A stretch of DNA of 64,000 bases from Bacillota bacterium. GTDB taxonomy: Bacteria; Bacillota; Clostridia; Acetivibrionales; JAFADI01. Shown here in pieces: positions 31,543 to 40,883 of this stretch. The stretch is taken from assembly GCA_023424965.1 (NCBI GenBank), contig JAFADI010000236.1, forward strand, positions 12,100-76,099, written 5' to 3'. Position 1 is the first letter of the stretch, and each line of letters opens with the position of its first letter. The translations under genes were made by a program, and so were the position numbers. The notes under the pieces were generated by a model. That model searched no databases and was not told the origin of the DNA. It saw only the letters and a program-made list of their open reading frames with translations.

Positions 31543-32589
31543 ATGGACAGTATGGATATGCTTAAAGCTTTAAGCCTGCATAAAGCCGTATCCGGAAATG
31601 AAAGCACCATGTGCGGTTACATAGAATCTATTTTTGGGGAATACTGCGACAGTGTGGAAACAGACCGGTTTTATAATGTTGCGGGCTTTAAAAAAGGCTT
31701 GAGCGGCAAAACGAAAATCATGGTCACGGCCCACTATGATGAGATCGGCTTTCTTGTGAGCGGAATTGACGAAAAAGGCTTTATAAAATTTTCAACGATC
31801 GGCGGGATCGACAGCAAGATACTCCTTGCCCAGGAGGTTGTGATCCACGGCAAAAAGGAGGTCTTCGGAATCATCGGAGCCAAGCCTCCCCATCTTTTAA
31901 AGCCCGAAGAGGCCAAAAAAGCCGTAAAGCTGGATGACCTGGTCATCGACGCCGGTTTGACGGCAGAAAGGGCAAAAGAGTCCATTTCCATCGGTGATAC
32001 CATCACCTTTGTGGCAGTTCCTTTTGAACTCCAGAACAGCAAATTGAGCAGCAAATCCCTGGACAACCGGGCGGGCGTCGCCGTTCTTGTGGAACTGCTG
32101 AAAGAGCTGAAAGAGTTAAGGCATGAGGCCGATGTCTATGTGGTTGCCACCACCCAGGAAGAGGTGGGATTAAGAGGAGCGGAAATTTCCGCCTATAATC
32201 TGTCTCCCGACCTGGCCGTTGTCATTGACGGATGCCATGGGGAAATACCCGATGCCCCCAAAGGAGAAGCCTATCCCCTGGGGAAAGGTCCTGCCATCGC
32301 CATAGGACCCAACCTGCACAGAAAATTTACCAATAAGGCCATTGCCGTCGCAAAGGACGAAAACATCCCTTATCAGATTGACACCGAACCCGGTGATACG
32401 GGGACGGAGGCCTGGGCCATCCAGGTGTCCAGGCAGGGGATCCCCACGGTCCTACTGTCCGTACCTGTGAAATACATGCATACCACGATAGAAACGGTAC
32501 ATTTGAAGGATATAAAAAATACGGCCAGACTGGCTTCAAAGCTTATCAAGGGTATCCAGGACGAATTGGAGGGTTTGCTTTGCTATTAA
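31543..32589 (+). CDS. M42 family metallopeptidase (first of three)
   Basis: About 348 residues from ATG 31543 (GGAGA 5 nt upstream). M42 enzymes are cytosolic dinuclear-metal aminopeptidases that assemble into TET-type dodecamers and trim peptides. Metal ligands are all present: H in TAHYDEIGF, D in KSLDNRAGVA, EE in TQEEVGLRGAE, D in VIDGCHG, and H in KYMHTTIETV. It overlaps the second M42 gene by 10 nt, so the three form one operon. Confidence 0.93.
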   Translation: MDSMDMLKALSLHKAVSGNESTMCGYIESIFGEYCDSVETDRFYNVAGFKKGLSGKTKIMVTAHYDEIGFLVSGIDEKGFIKFSTIGGIDSKILLAQEVVIHGKKEVFGIIGAKPPHLLKPEEAKKAVKLDDLVIDAGLTAERAKESISIGDTITFVAVPFELQNSKLSSKSLDNRAGVAVLVELLKELKELRHEADVYVVATTQEEVGLRGAEISAYNLSPDLAVVIDGCHGEIPDAPKGEAYPLGKGPAIAIGPNLHRKFTNKAIAVAKDENIPYQIDTEPGDTGTEAWAIQVSRQGIPTVLLSVPVKYMHTTIETVHLKDIKNTARLASKLIKGIQDELEGLLCY

Positions 32590-33638
32590 AAGAATTGACG
32601 GAGTTAAACGGAGTGTCGGGATTTGAAGATGAGGTAAGAAACTATATCGTGCAAAAAGCTCTGGAAACAGGTGCCGAAGTCAGGACGGACTCCATCGGGA
32701 ACGTCATTGCCTTTAAAAAGGGGTCGGCTCCCGTGTACAGGGTCATGCTATCGGCCCACATGGATGAGGTGGGCTTTATGGTGACGGGTTATGGAGAGAG
32801 CGGGATATTGAAATTTAAAAATGTAGGCGGAATCGACGAAAGGATCCTCCCCGGCAAAAGAGTTCTCGTAGGAGAAAAGAGGATTCCCGGAGTTATCGGC
32901 TGCAAGGCTGTACATATGCAGGAGCGGGAAGAAAGAGGAACCAACATAAAGCAAAAGAACCTGTACATCGATATCGGCGCCGAAAAAAGGGAAGAGGCTG
33001 AAAAGCTGGCGCCGCTGGGTGAATTCATCGCCTTTCACAGCGAGTATGTGGAGTTCGGAGAGGACTGTGTCAAGGTAAAGGCCCTGGATGACAGGGTTGG
33101 CTGCGCAGTCTTGCTGGAAGCGCTTAAAGGCAGCTATGCCTTTGACCTGTATGCCTGCTTTACGGTACAGGAAGAAGTGGGCCTCCGGGGGTCCGAGGTT
33201 GCCGCCTATGGTGTGGAGCCTGATGTGGCCCTTGTGGTGGAGGGAACCACCTGCTCCGATGTGCCGGGGGTTGAAAAGCAGGACTATTCCACTCTGCTGG
33301 GGGAAGGAGCCGCTCTTACCATCATGGACAGGACTTCTTATGCGGACAAGGCGCTGGTTCAATTCATTTACGGCCTTGCCCGAGCTAAGGGGATAAAGAT
33401 ACAGTTCAAGCAGACGACCACGGGAGGCAATGACGCGGGCAAAATTCAAAGGAGCCGCAGCGGGGTGAAGGTGGCGTCAATTTCCGTCCCCTGCCGCTAT
33501 ATACACTCTCCTGTTTCCATGATGAGCCTGAAGGATTTTGAGAGCTGTAAAAGCATTGTGAATCTCGTCCTGGCCAAATTCAGCGAAAACCAGGAACGGA
33601 TAGGAATAATTAAAAATGGAGGAAATGCGGATGTTTGA
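32580..33638 (+). CDS. M42 family metallopeptidase (second of three)
   Basis: 352 residues with a TTG start; GGAGGG lies 6 nt upstream inside the previous gene. Ligands: H in SAHMDEVGF, D in KALDDRVGC, EE in VQEEVGLRGSE, E (not D) in VVEGTTCSD, and H in RYIHSPVSMM. The Asp-to-Glu change at the fourth ligand separates it from the first paralogue. A PA-like insertion around residues 75-130 forms the oligomerisation domain. The 3' end overlaps the third gene by 8 nt. Confidence 0.93.
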   Translation: MLLKELTELNGVSGFEDEVRNYIVQKALETGAEVRTDSIGNVIAFKKGSAPVYRVMLSAHMDEVGFMVTGYGESGILKFKNVGGIDERILPGKRVLVGEKRIPGVIGCKAVHMQEREERGTNIKQKNLYIDIGAEKREEAEKLAPLGEFIAFHSEYVEFGEDCVKVKALDDRVGCAVLLEALKGSYAFDLYACFTVQEEVGLRGSEVAAYGVEPDVALVVEGTTCSDVPGVEKQDYSTLLGEGAALTIMDRTSYADKALVQFIYGLARAKGIKIQFKQTTTGGNDAGKIQRSRSGVKVASISVPCRYIHSPVSMMSLKDFESCKSIVNLVLAKFSENQERIGIIKNGGNADV

Positions 33639-34608
33639 TTTGATAAAAAAGTTGACCGATGCCTTTGGCGTTTCAGGGAATGAGGAAAAGGTCAGGGATG
33701 TGATTAAAGCGGAAATATCCGGGCTGCTGGACGAAATCTATGTGGACGCCCTTGGAAACCTGATCGGGGTAAAAAAAGGCCCGGGCAGGAAAGTCATGGT
33801 TGCCGCCCACATGGATGAAATAGGAGTTATGGCCAACTACATCGATGAGAAGGGCTTTATACGTTTTTCCTCCATCGGCTGGGTTTCACCCCATTTTGCC
33901 CTGGGGCAGCGGGTAAGGTTTGAAAATGGAACCCTGGGAGCCGTATTCTATGAGGAAAAACTGGAGGACATGAAGGGCTTGAAGCTGTCGGGCCTATATA
34001 TCGACATAGGCGCCGGGAGCAAGGAAGAGGCGGAGAAGATCATAAAAATAGGGGATACCGCCTGCTTCACGGGCGATGCCACCCAGCAAAGGGATTTTAT
34101 CACCTCCAAGGCCCTGGACAACCGGAGCGGCTGTGCAGTTCTGGTTGAAACCGTCAAAAATTTGCCTCCCACGGACAACGAGATCTATTTTGTGTTCACG
34201 GTGCAGGAAGAGCTGGGCATGAGGGGTGCGAAAACCTCCGCCTACCACATAAAGCCCGATTATGCCATTGCGGTGGACGTGACCCTCACGGGGGACACGC
34301 CGGAATGCAAGCCCATGGAGGTAAAATGCGGCGGGGGTCCCGCCATTAAGATAAAGGATCGGTCGGTCATATGCCACCAGGAAGTGAAACGCCTGCTGGA
34401 GGACAGGGCCCAAAAAGCCGGGATCCCTGTCCAGTACGAAATACTGGATGCAGGTGGAACCGATGCGGGCGCCATCCATCTGACGGCCGGGGGGATACCT
34501 TCAGGGGTCATATCCATCCCCTGCCGGTATGTACACAGCCCGGTCGAGACTGCCAGCCTGAAAGACATCCGCAACGCCGTCAGGCTGCTTACGGAATCTA
34601 TTGTTTAA
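33631..34608 (+). CDS. M42 family metallopeptidase (third of three)
   Basis: About 325 residues from ATG 33631; GGAGG is 8 nt upstream, preferred over the ATG at 33616 that contains it. Ligands: H in AAHMDEIGV, D in KALDNRSGC, EE in VQEELGMRGAK, D in AVDVTLTGD, and H in RYVHSPVETA. A WVSPH insertion and the shorter length mark it as a third subtype. Different paralogues in TET systems often prefer different N-terminal residues, so together they may widen peptide use (inference). Confidence 0.93.
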   Translation: MFDLIKKLTDAFGVSGNEEKVRDVIKAEISGLLDEIYVDALGNLIGVKKGPGRKVMVAAHMDEIGVMANYIDEKGFIRFSSIGWVSPHFALGQRVRFENGTLGAVFYEEKLEDMKGLKLSGLYIDIGAGSKEEAEKIIKIGDTACFTGDATQQRDFITSKALDNRSGCAVLVETVKNLPPTDNEIYFVFTVQEELGMRGAKTSAYHIKPDYAIAVDVTLTGDTPECKPMEVKCGGGPAIKIKDRSVICHQEVKRLLEDRAQKAGIPVQYEILDAGGTDAGAIHLTAGGIPSGVISIPCRYVHSPVETASLKDIRNAVRLLTESIV

Positions 34609-34669
34609 CAGCAATCCGTTATCTGTTATAATTAAATGTATATCGATTAAAAAACGTAAAGAGGTTATT

Positions 34670-34927
34670 ATGAATTATATTTTCAAGCACAGGATTAAGA
34701 TCGTTGCTGCCATTGGTATTCTATTTATTGCATTGGGTTTGGGACAGGCAATTTTTCATTTCGAAGTGGACAAGAAAATCATGGACAATGTGACCTTCGT
34801 TCTTTTCCTGCTCGCCTTTGCCATCCTCCTGGGAGGCCGTAAAAACAAAAAGCAGGCGGAGGAGGAAAGCGGGGGAAACGAGAATGAGGTGAAAATAGAA
34901 GAGAGCAAGGAAGAGAAAGGCGAGTAG
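34670..34927 (+). CDS. Small two-helix membrane protein, unknown function
   Basis: 85 residues from ATG 34670 (AAAGAGG 5-6 nt upstream). Helix 1 IKIVAAIGILFIALGLGQAIF (about 9-29) and helix 2 NVTFVLFLLAFAILLGG (about 39-55) are followed by a very charged Lys/Glu tail (about 30 residues). Not recognised. It sits between the M42 peptidases and an EamA transporter. Confidence 0.6.
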   Translation: MNYIFKHRIKIVAAIGILFIALGLGQAIFHFEVDKKIMDNVTFVLFLLAFAILLGGRKNKKQAEEESGGNENEVKIEESKEEKGE

Positions 34928-34993
34928 GTCCCAACGCTTGAACAATGGTGTATTTTGCGGCTGCAGCTGCAGTCTATGGAGGTTAGACCCGGT

Positions 34994-35872
34994 ATGAATT
35001 TTTCTGTTCCAAAGCAGCGGTCTCTGGCGATTGCAGCGCTGGCAATCACATCCACACTCTGGAGCCTTGGCGGCCTGCTCATCAAGCTTGTTACATGGAA
35101 TCCCGTGGCGATTGCCGGTATGAGAAGTGCTATCGCCGCACTGGTATTCATCCTGTATATCAGGAAACCCAAAATAACGTTTAGCTTTGCCCAGGTGGGA
35201 GCTGCTTTTTTTTATGCGGGCACGGTGATTCTTTTTGTCACCGCAAATAAAATGACCACCTCGGCCAACGCCATCCTGCTTCAGTATACGGCGCCCATTT
35301 ATGTGGCCATCTTCGGCTTCTGGTTTTTGAAAGAAAGGACCAGTTTTTTGGACTGGATTACAATTTTCTTTGTGCTCGCCGGAATGGTTTTGTTTTTTGT
35401 CGATGAAATAAGCATAAACGGCATCTGGGGTAATATTGTTGCCATACTGAGCGGCGTGAGCTTTGCCGGACTGGCGATCTTTATGCGGATGCAGAAGGAC
35501 GGGTCTCCCATTGAATCCATCCTTCTCGGGAATATCCTTACAGCCTTGATCGGATTACCCTTCATGTTCCAGTCCATGCCGGACGGCAAAAGCTGGCTGG
35601 GCCTGATTCTGCTGGGGGTAATCCAGCTTGGAATCCCCTATGTTTTTTATTCCTATGCCATCAAACATGTTACGGCGCTGGAAGCCGTATTGATTACCGT
35701 ACTTGAACCTGTGCTGAATCCCGTCTGGGTGGCGGTATTTATCGGAGAAATTCCGGGGCTATGGGCGATGCTGGGAGGAATTATCGTTTTGATCTCCGTT
35801 ACGGGCAGGTGTGTAATTCCCGTGGTAGGCAAAAGCAAAGGGACTCAAGCCTCAAATACTACTTCAACTTAG
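34994..35872 (+). CDS. EamA/DMT family transporter
   Basis: About 292 residues from ATG 34994 (GGAGG 11 nt upstream); in-frame ATG 34976 is the alternative. Ten hydrophobic helices in two EamA repeats (ITSTLWSLGGLLIKLV, FYAGTVILFVTANKMT; IVAILSGVSFAGLAIFM, WLGLILLGVIQLGIPYVFYSYAI). Drug/metabolite transporters export amino acids, metabolites or drugs; the substrate is not evident. Monocistronic as far as can be seen. Confidence 0.9.
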   Translation: MNFSVPKQRSLAIAALAITSTLWSLGGLLIKLVTWNPVAIAGMRSAIAALVFILYIRKPKITFSFAQVGAAFFYAGTVILFVTANKMTTSANAILLQYTAPIYVAIFGFWFLKERTSFLDWITIFFVLAGMVLFFVDEISINGIWGNIVAILSGVSFAGLAIFMRMQKDGSPIESILLGNILTALIGLPFMFQSMPDGKSWLGLILLGVIQLGIPYVFYSYAIKHVTALEAVLITVLEPVLNPVWVAVFIGEIPGLWAMLGGIIVLISVTGRCVIPVVGKSKGTQASNTTST

Positions 35873-35930
35873 AGGAAAAAAGGATTCGGTGTCGAATAAA
35901 TAAATAGGACGTATAATATTGGAGGTCAAT

Positions 35931-37556
35931 ATGAAGATTACTTTCTTAGGTGCAGCCAAAACCGTTACCGGTTCATGTTACTACGTTGAAACCAAAAGCA
36001 GCAGGTTCCTTGTGGACTGCGGGATGTTTCAGGGCCATTCAAAGGAAATCGCCTTAAACCAGGAGGCTTTTCCGTTTAATCCGGCCGAACTTGATTTCAT
36101 CCTTCTTACCCACAGCCATATCGACCACAGCGGCAGAATACCAAAGATATATCTGGACGGCTTCAAAGGTGAGATCATTGCCACCAGGGCCACCATGGAG
36201 CTTTGCGGCATCATGCTGCCGGACTGCGGGCATATTCAGGAACTGGAAACCGAGTGGGTAAACCGGAAGAGAATCAGGGCCGGAAAACACCCGGTTCCGC
36301 CGTTATACACCCACCAGGATGCCGTCGACAGCCTGAGGCTGTTCAAAAGCGTAAAATACGGGGAAACCGTAAAGCTCAGGGACGAAATACGTGTCCGGTT
36401 CAACGATGCGGGCCATGTTCTGGGCTCTGCAATCATTGAACTGTGGGTTACGGAGAATATGGAGGAGACCAAGGTCGTCTTCTCAGGAGACCTGGGCAAC
36501 AGGGATATTCCCATTCTACGGGACCCCAGCTTCATCGAAAGTGCCGATTACCTGGTCATCGAATCCACATACGGAAACAGGCTCCATATGGACAGCGGCA
36601 ATAAGCTTGAACGCTTTGTCGATATCATCAACCAGACGGTGGAAAAGGGCGGAAATGTGATCATACCCTCCTTTGCCGTGGGGCGTACCCAGGAGATCAT
36701 ATACTCCCTGCACAAGCAGAGGGGAGCAAATGATGAAAAGCTGCAAAAATTGTTCAGCATTCCTGTATTCGTCGACAGCCCCCTGGCCACTTCGGCAACG
36801 GAAATTTTCAGGCGCAACCTGGATTGCTACGATGAGGAAGCCAGAAAATATATAGAAAACGGAGACAATCCCCTGGACTTTCCGGGGCTTCAATTCACGC
36901 AGAGCGCCGATGAATCAAAGGCGCTCAATGAAAAAAAGGACAGCATGATCATCATCTCCGCCAGCGGCATGTGTGAAGCAGGGCGTATAAAGCATCACTT
37001 GAAGCATAATCTCTGGAGGAAGGAAAGCACCATACTTTTTGTGGGCTACCAGGCGATGGGCACCCTGGGAAGAAGGCTGGTGGACGGTGCCAAAAAGGTG
37101 AAGCTTTTCGGCGAAGAGGTGCTTGTCAACGCGAGAATCGAGATGATCGAGGGCTTTTCAGGCCATGCGGATAAAAACGGACTTCTCGGCTGGCTTGAAA
37201 AATTCAATAAAAAGCCGGAAAACATTTTTATCGTCCATGGCGAAGAAGAGAACATGACGGAGTTTGCAGCAACCATAAAGGAGAAATTCGGCATCACCTC
37301 CATCATCCCTTCCAAGGGTGAGAGCTATGTGGTTGACGCCCGCAGGCCCGTTCAGAGCCTCGAAAAACAGGAGGTCAACTACACCTTCAAGCGGCTGGCC
37401 CTTGTTGAACTCATGGAAACCCTCAAAGAGGAGTTGGAGGAACTGACCGAGCTTGTGAAGCAGGACTTGAAGGCTGAAAAGGACGACCTTGAAATAGATG
37501 CTATGAGGGCAAGGCTCAAGGCCCTGGAAAAGATGATGGTGGAAGTATTAAAATAA
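35931..37556 (+). CDS. Beta-CASP metallo-beta-lactamase-fold hydrolase (RNA-type)
   Basis: About 541 residues from ATG 35931 (GGAGG 5 nt upstream). Residues 1-200 are a metallo-beta-lactamase domain with LTHSHIDHSGRIP and the zinc ligands in NDAGHVLGSA. Residues about 235-360 are the beta-CASP domain (SPLATSATEIFRR; SASGMCEAGRIKHHLKHNL). The C-terminal RNA-metabolising segment contains IEGFSGHADKNGLLGWL and FIVHGEEE. A Glu/Lys-rich helical tail of about 70 residues ends it. Relatives process RNA 3' ends or degrade RNA. Transcribed alone and terminated. Confidence 0.92.
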   Translation: MKITFLGAAKTVTGSCYYVETKSSRFLVDCGMFQGHSKEIALNQEAFPFNPAELDFILLTHSHIDHSGRIPKIYLDGFKGEIIATRATMELCGIMLPDCGHIQELETEWVNRKRIRAGKHPVPPLYTHQDAVDSLRLFKSVKYGETVKLRDEIRVRFNDAGHVLGSAIIELWVTENMEETKVVFSGDLGNRDIPILRDPSFIESADYLVIESTYGNRLHMDSGNKLERFVDIINQTVEKGGNVIIPSFAVGRTQEIIYSLHKQRGANDEKLQKLFSIPVFVDSPLATSATEIFRRNLDCYDEEARKYIENGDNPLDFPGLQFTQSADESKALNEKKDSMIIISASGMCEAGRIKHHLKHNLWRKESTILFVGYQAMGTLGRRLVDGAKKVKLFGEEVLVNARIEMIEGFSGHADKNGLLGWLEKFNKKPENIFIVHGEEENMTEFAATIKEKFGITSIIPSKGESYVVDARRPVQSLEKQEVNYTFKRLALVELMETLKEELEELTELVKQDLKAEKDDLEIDAMRARLKALEKMMVEVLK

Positions 37557-37583
37557 AGGAGGTAAAACTCCTTTATTTTTTTT
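37552..37583 (+). terminator. Terminator after the beta-CASP gene
   Basis: AATAAAGGAG (37552-37561) pairs with CTCCTTTATT (37568-37577), followed by a T run. The GGAGG inside is part of the stem and has no start codon after it. Confidence 0.88.
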
Positions 37584-37599
37584 GACTTTTATTGTAGAA

Positions 37600-37850
37600 T
37601 ATTAGAGGCAAGACCTCTGTAGAGGTGTTCCGCTTTCAGACGCCGAGTCTGTTGCGGGGCACCGGTAGAAAATGTAGCATGGCAGGTACGGAAAAAGGAC
37701 AGTAAAATATAACTTCCGCTATAATTGTGCTATACCCTGCGTAGATTCTAGGTTGCATAGGCGAGCAGCAAGCAAAGCTTGCGACCAGCCCACCAGGGCT
37801 CGCACAAAAACGGAAGTAAATATTTTAAGTCCTACTAAAACTGTATAACG
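37600..37850 (+). promoter_or_regulatory. Structured 250-bp leader before the lctP-type permease
   Basis: No gene. Block 1 (37600-37690): GGTGTTCCGC / GCGGGGCACC with inner CAGAC/GTCTG, and overlapping GAGG-CCTC hairpins before it that could switch. Block 2 (37712-37817): ACTTCCG and CGGAAGT enclose GCAAGC-AAA-GCTTGC and AGCCC-ACCA-GGGCT. A promoter-like AGGACA-18-TATAAT lies at 37696-37725. It does not match any riboswitch or T-box consensus I know. Could be a structured RNA, a REP-like element, or both. Confidence 0.4.
37696..37725 (+). promoter_or_regulatory. Putative promoter of the lctP-type permease
   Basis: AGGACA (37696-37701), 18-bp spacer, TATAAT (37720-37725). It would give a roughly 130-nt leader containing the second structured block. 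Confidence 0.5.
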
Positions 37851-37864
37851 GAAGGATGGTAGGA

Positions 37865-39472
37865 ATGGAGTCAGTGGGGTCTCTATTATTAACTCTTTTA
37901 CCCATCGGGGTAATTCTTTGCATGCTTATACTCTGGAAAAAACCGGCAGATATAAGCGGAATCGTAGGTTGGGCGGTAATTTCAATCATTGCCGTGGTTG
38001 CTTTTCAAACTTCCCTCGAAGTTATTTTCAGGTCTACTTTAGCAGGTCTTATTAAGTCGTTTTCCGTTTCACTGATCGTAGCAACATCTCTGCTCCAGAT
38101 GGCTTTTATTGAAAAGACGGGAGCTTTAAAAAGAATTATTGTTTTTATCAAAACAATCGCAAGCGAGGACAAAGCCGTACAGATCATGATGGTCAACATC
38201 GGCTTTGGTACCTTGATGGTGGCGGTGGGGGCAACACCTGTTTCCCTTTTGCCGCCCATATTGATTGCCATGGGCTATTCCACCTATGTGGCCATTGCCC
38301 TTCCGGCCATCGGGTATGACTCCTTATGTACATACGCGCTTCTGGGGGCTCCCATCGTTGTTTTCGTGGATGTTGCCAACAGCTATCTTGCGAAAATGAA
38401 AATGGATCCCATTACCCTCTCCGATGCAGGCAGTGTATTCTTCATGTTTCTGCCCGTCGTTTCAACCCTCATCGGCTTCTGCATGCTGTGGATCGTGGGA
38501 AAATGGAAGGGAATCAAGGAAGGCTGGCTGCCCTGTGTCATTGTGGGAGCAGTGATTCTTGCCGTATCTTACTTTACCAACAGGATAGACAATCTGGTGG
38601 TGCTGACGGGCATCATCTGCGGAATTGCGGTTATCGCAGTCATGGCCCTGTTCTTGAAGCTCAAGGGTAAAAATATTATCGATAAGAGCAAGCTGAGCCG
38701 GGAAGAGCTGGAATATGAAAAGAGCTATCCTCTCTGGAGGGCCTTAATGCCGTGGGCGATACTCATCGTGGTCATCCTGGCTTTAAATGTGCCTCCCCAG
38801 ATATTCGACCTGCTGTACAGGAAGCTGACCATGCCCATCAACGGCTTGACTGCGGACGGTTCACCCATTGCCACAAGGGCTCTGTGGAATGCCTATACGT
38901 GGATTTTCGTCAGCACCCTGCTGGCAATTCCCTTCCTGAAGCCTACCGCCGGGCAGTTGAAAGACACGGTAAAGGCCTGGTGGAAGAGGGCGCCGAGGCC
39001 TGTGTTCTCAGCGGCGATTTTCTTTGCCATCGGGGAAGTCATGAACATGTCGGGCTACAGCATGGCCACCAAGAAATTTGAAGTGGCCAGCATGTTCCAG
39101 GTGCTGGCGGATTACTCGGCTGCGTTCTTCAAGGAGGGCTACGGTGCGGTGGTGGGCTTTATAGGGCTTTTTGGAGGCTTCATTACAGGCAGTGAGGCTT
39201 CCACCATCGGAATGTTCGCCAAATACTCCATGCAGACGGCCATGAACCTTAAAATGGGGCTTGGGGGACTGATCATCGTCACTGCGGGACTTGCCTTCGG
39301 AGGAGGCCTGGCCAGCGTTATTTCACCGGCCAAGCTGCAAAATGCGGCTGCGTCCATCGATAAACTGGGAGCGGAGAACCAGGTGATAAGGATCGCCTTT
39401 GTTTTCTCCCTTTTGCTTACCGCCGTGACCTCCGTATTTACTGTTATTCTGTTGAAACTTAATGTTTTTTAA
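37865..39472 (+). CDS. L-lactate permease (LctP) family transporter
   Basis: About 535 residues from ATG 37865 (AAGG 9 nt upstream; the ATG at 37856 abuts the ribosome site). About 12-13 membrane helices. LctP-family features: a glycine-rich central segment, the C-terminal LFGGFITGSEASTIGMFAKY and VISPAKLQNAAASID, equivalents of GTFVSGS and SPQ-AVAA in LldP. These carriers move 2-hydroxy- or other short monocarboxylates with protons or sodium. Next to paaK and iorAB the cargo may be an aryl acid (arylacetate, aryllactate or arylpyruvate) rather than lactate. That is inference. Confidence 0.85.
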   Translation: MESVGSLLLTLLPIGVILCMLILWKKPADISGIVGWAVISIIAVVAFQTSLEVIFRSTLAGLIKSFSVSLIVATSLLQMAFIEKTGALKRIIVFIKTIASEDKAVQIMMVNIGFGTLMVAVGATPVSLLPPILIAMGYSTYVAIALPAIGYDSLCTYALLGAPIVVFVDVANSYLAKMKMDPITLSDAGSVFFMFLPVVSTLIGFCMLWIVGKWKGIKEGWLPCVIVGAVILAVSYFTNRIDNLVVLTGIICGIAVIAVMALFLKLKGKNIIDKSKLSREELEYEKSYPLWRALMPWAILIVVILALNVPPQIFDLLYRKLTMPINGLTADGSPIATRALWNAYTWIFVSTLLAIPFLKPTAGQLKDTVKAWWKRAPRPVFSAAIFFAIGEVMNMSGYSMATKKFEVASMFQVLADYSAAFFKEGYGAVVGFIGLFGGFITGSEASTIGMFAKYSMQTAMNLKMGLGGLIIVTAGLAFGGGLASVISPAKLQNAAASIDKLGAENQVIRIAFVFSLLLTAVTSVFTVILLKLNVF

Positions 39473-39502
39473 TATTATTTTATTGACAAGGGGATGTGTT
39501 TT

Positions 39503-40795
39503 ATGATCTGGAACAAAGAGGCTGAGGCCTCCAGAAGAAGTGAAATGGAGGCAGTACAGCTTGTAAGGCTGAAGGATGTTGTAAAAAGGGCTTATGAAAA
39601 CGTGGAATTCTACCGGAAAAGGTTTGATGCCATCGGCTTGAAACTGGAGCACATCAATACCCTGAAGGACATTGAAAAAATACCTTTTACCACAAAAAAC
39701 GATCTGAGGGACAATTATCCCTACAGCCTCTTTGCCGTTCCCATGAAGCAGATTGTAAGGATACATGCCTCCTCGGGAACCACCGGAAAGCCGATTGTGG
39801 TTGGCTATACAAAAAACGACCTGGAGAACTGGTCGGAATCGGTGGCCCGGCTTATCACCGCTGCCGGCGGCAGCGATGAGGATGTGGCCCAGGTGGTTTT
39901 CGGCTACGGGCTCTTCACCGGCGGCTTCGGGCTCCACTATGGCCTTGAAAAGGCAGGTATAACTGTAGTGCCGGCATCCAGCGGAAATTCCGAAAGACAG
40001 ATCATGCTGATGCAGGATTTCGGCGCCACAATCCTTGTGGGAACGCCCTCCTATGCCTTATACCTGTCGGAAGTGGCGGAGGAAATGGGGGTCTCAAAAG
40101 GAAAACACAGGTTAAGGCTGGGCCTTTTTGGAGGAGAGGGCCACACTCCCGAAATGAGGGCCCAGATTGAAAAAAGATGGGGGATTCTGGCCACGGAAAA
40201 CTATGGCCTCAGTGAAATTGTGGGTCCCGGTGTTTCCGGAGAATGTGTGCATCAGTGCGGAATGCACATCAATGAAGACCACTACTACCCTGAAATCATC
40301 GACTCCGATACCGAAAAGAGCCTGAGCTATGGGGATAAGGGGGAGCTTGTGCTCACCACCCTCACCAAAGAAGGTATTCCCATGCTGAGGTACAGGACAA
40401 AGGACATTACCATATTGAATCCCGAGCCCTGCAAGTGCGGGAGGACAAATGTCAGAATGAACAAGGTCCTGGGAAGAACCGACGATATGCTCATCATCCG
40501 GGGGGTAAACGTGTTCCCCTCTCAAATCGAGAGCGTGCTTGTGGGAATGGAGCACATCGGCCCCCATTATCAGATCATCGTTACAAAAAAAGGCTACATG
40601 GATGAAATTGAAGTTCATGTAGAGCTGATTGACGGAAGCAAGCTGGAAAAGTACAGTGAACTTGAAAAGCTAGAAAACGGAATCCGGCACAGACTGAAGA
40701 CGGTGCTGCAAATAGACGCCAGGGTAAAGCTGGTAAATCCCAAGACCCTCGAACGGTCCGTGGGCAAGGCAAAAAGAGTCATCGACATGAGGTAG
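39503..40795 (+). CDS. paaK: Phenylacetate-CoA ligase (AMP-forming), copy 1
   Basis: About 430 residues from ATG 39503; an in-frame ATG at 39494 abuts the GGGG site. Adenylate-forming: arylacetate + ATP + CoA gives arylacetyl-CoA + AMP + PPi. Visible: HASSGTTGKPIVVGYT (phosphate loop), FGYGLFTGGFGLHYG, ENYGLSEIVGPGVSGEC, RYRTKDIT, and the C-terminal hinge GRTDDMLIIRGVNVFPSQIES plus the catalytic lysine near the end (KAKRVIDMR). Forms an apparent unit with the permease upstream and iorAB-paaK2 downstream. Confidence 0.93.
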   Translation: MIWNKEAEASRRSEMEAVQLVRLKDVVKRAYENVEFYRKRFDAIGLKLEHINTLKDIEKIPFTTKNDLRDNYPYSLFAVPMKQIVRIHASSGTTGKPIVVGYTKNDLENWSESVARLITAAGGSDEDVAQVVFGYGLFTGGFGLHYGLEKAGITVVPASSGNSERQIMLMQDFGATILVGTPSYALYLSEVAEEMGVSKGKHRLRLGLFGGEGHTPEMRAQIEKRWGILATENYGLSEIVGPGVSGECVHQCGMHINEDHYYPEIIDSDTEKSLSYGDKGELVLTTLTKEGIPMLRYRTKDITILNPEPCKCGRTNVRMNKVLGRTDDMLIIRGVNVFPSQIESVLVGMEHIGPHYQIIVTKKGYMDEIEVHVELIDGSKLEKYSELEKLENGIRHRLKTVLQIDARVKLVNPKTLERSVGKAKRVIDMR

Positions 40796-40883
40796 AACCT
40801 CAGAGCTTTTATTGCGGTCCATTTGAAGAGTAAATCCGCACAAAAGCGATGGGCCTTGATGGCCTGGAGTTTTTTATTGATAG

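Noticed and set aside
37552..37567. GGAGG-like ribosome binding site after the beta-CASP gene
   Set aside because: It is the left arm of the terminator and is not followed by a start codon.
37600..37850. T-box leader or known riboswitch before the permease
   Set aside because: No AGGGTGG-type T-box block and no match to the preQ1, glycine, SAM, TPP, fluoride or c-di-GMP consensus as I know them; kept only as an unidentified structure.
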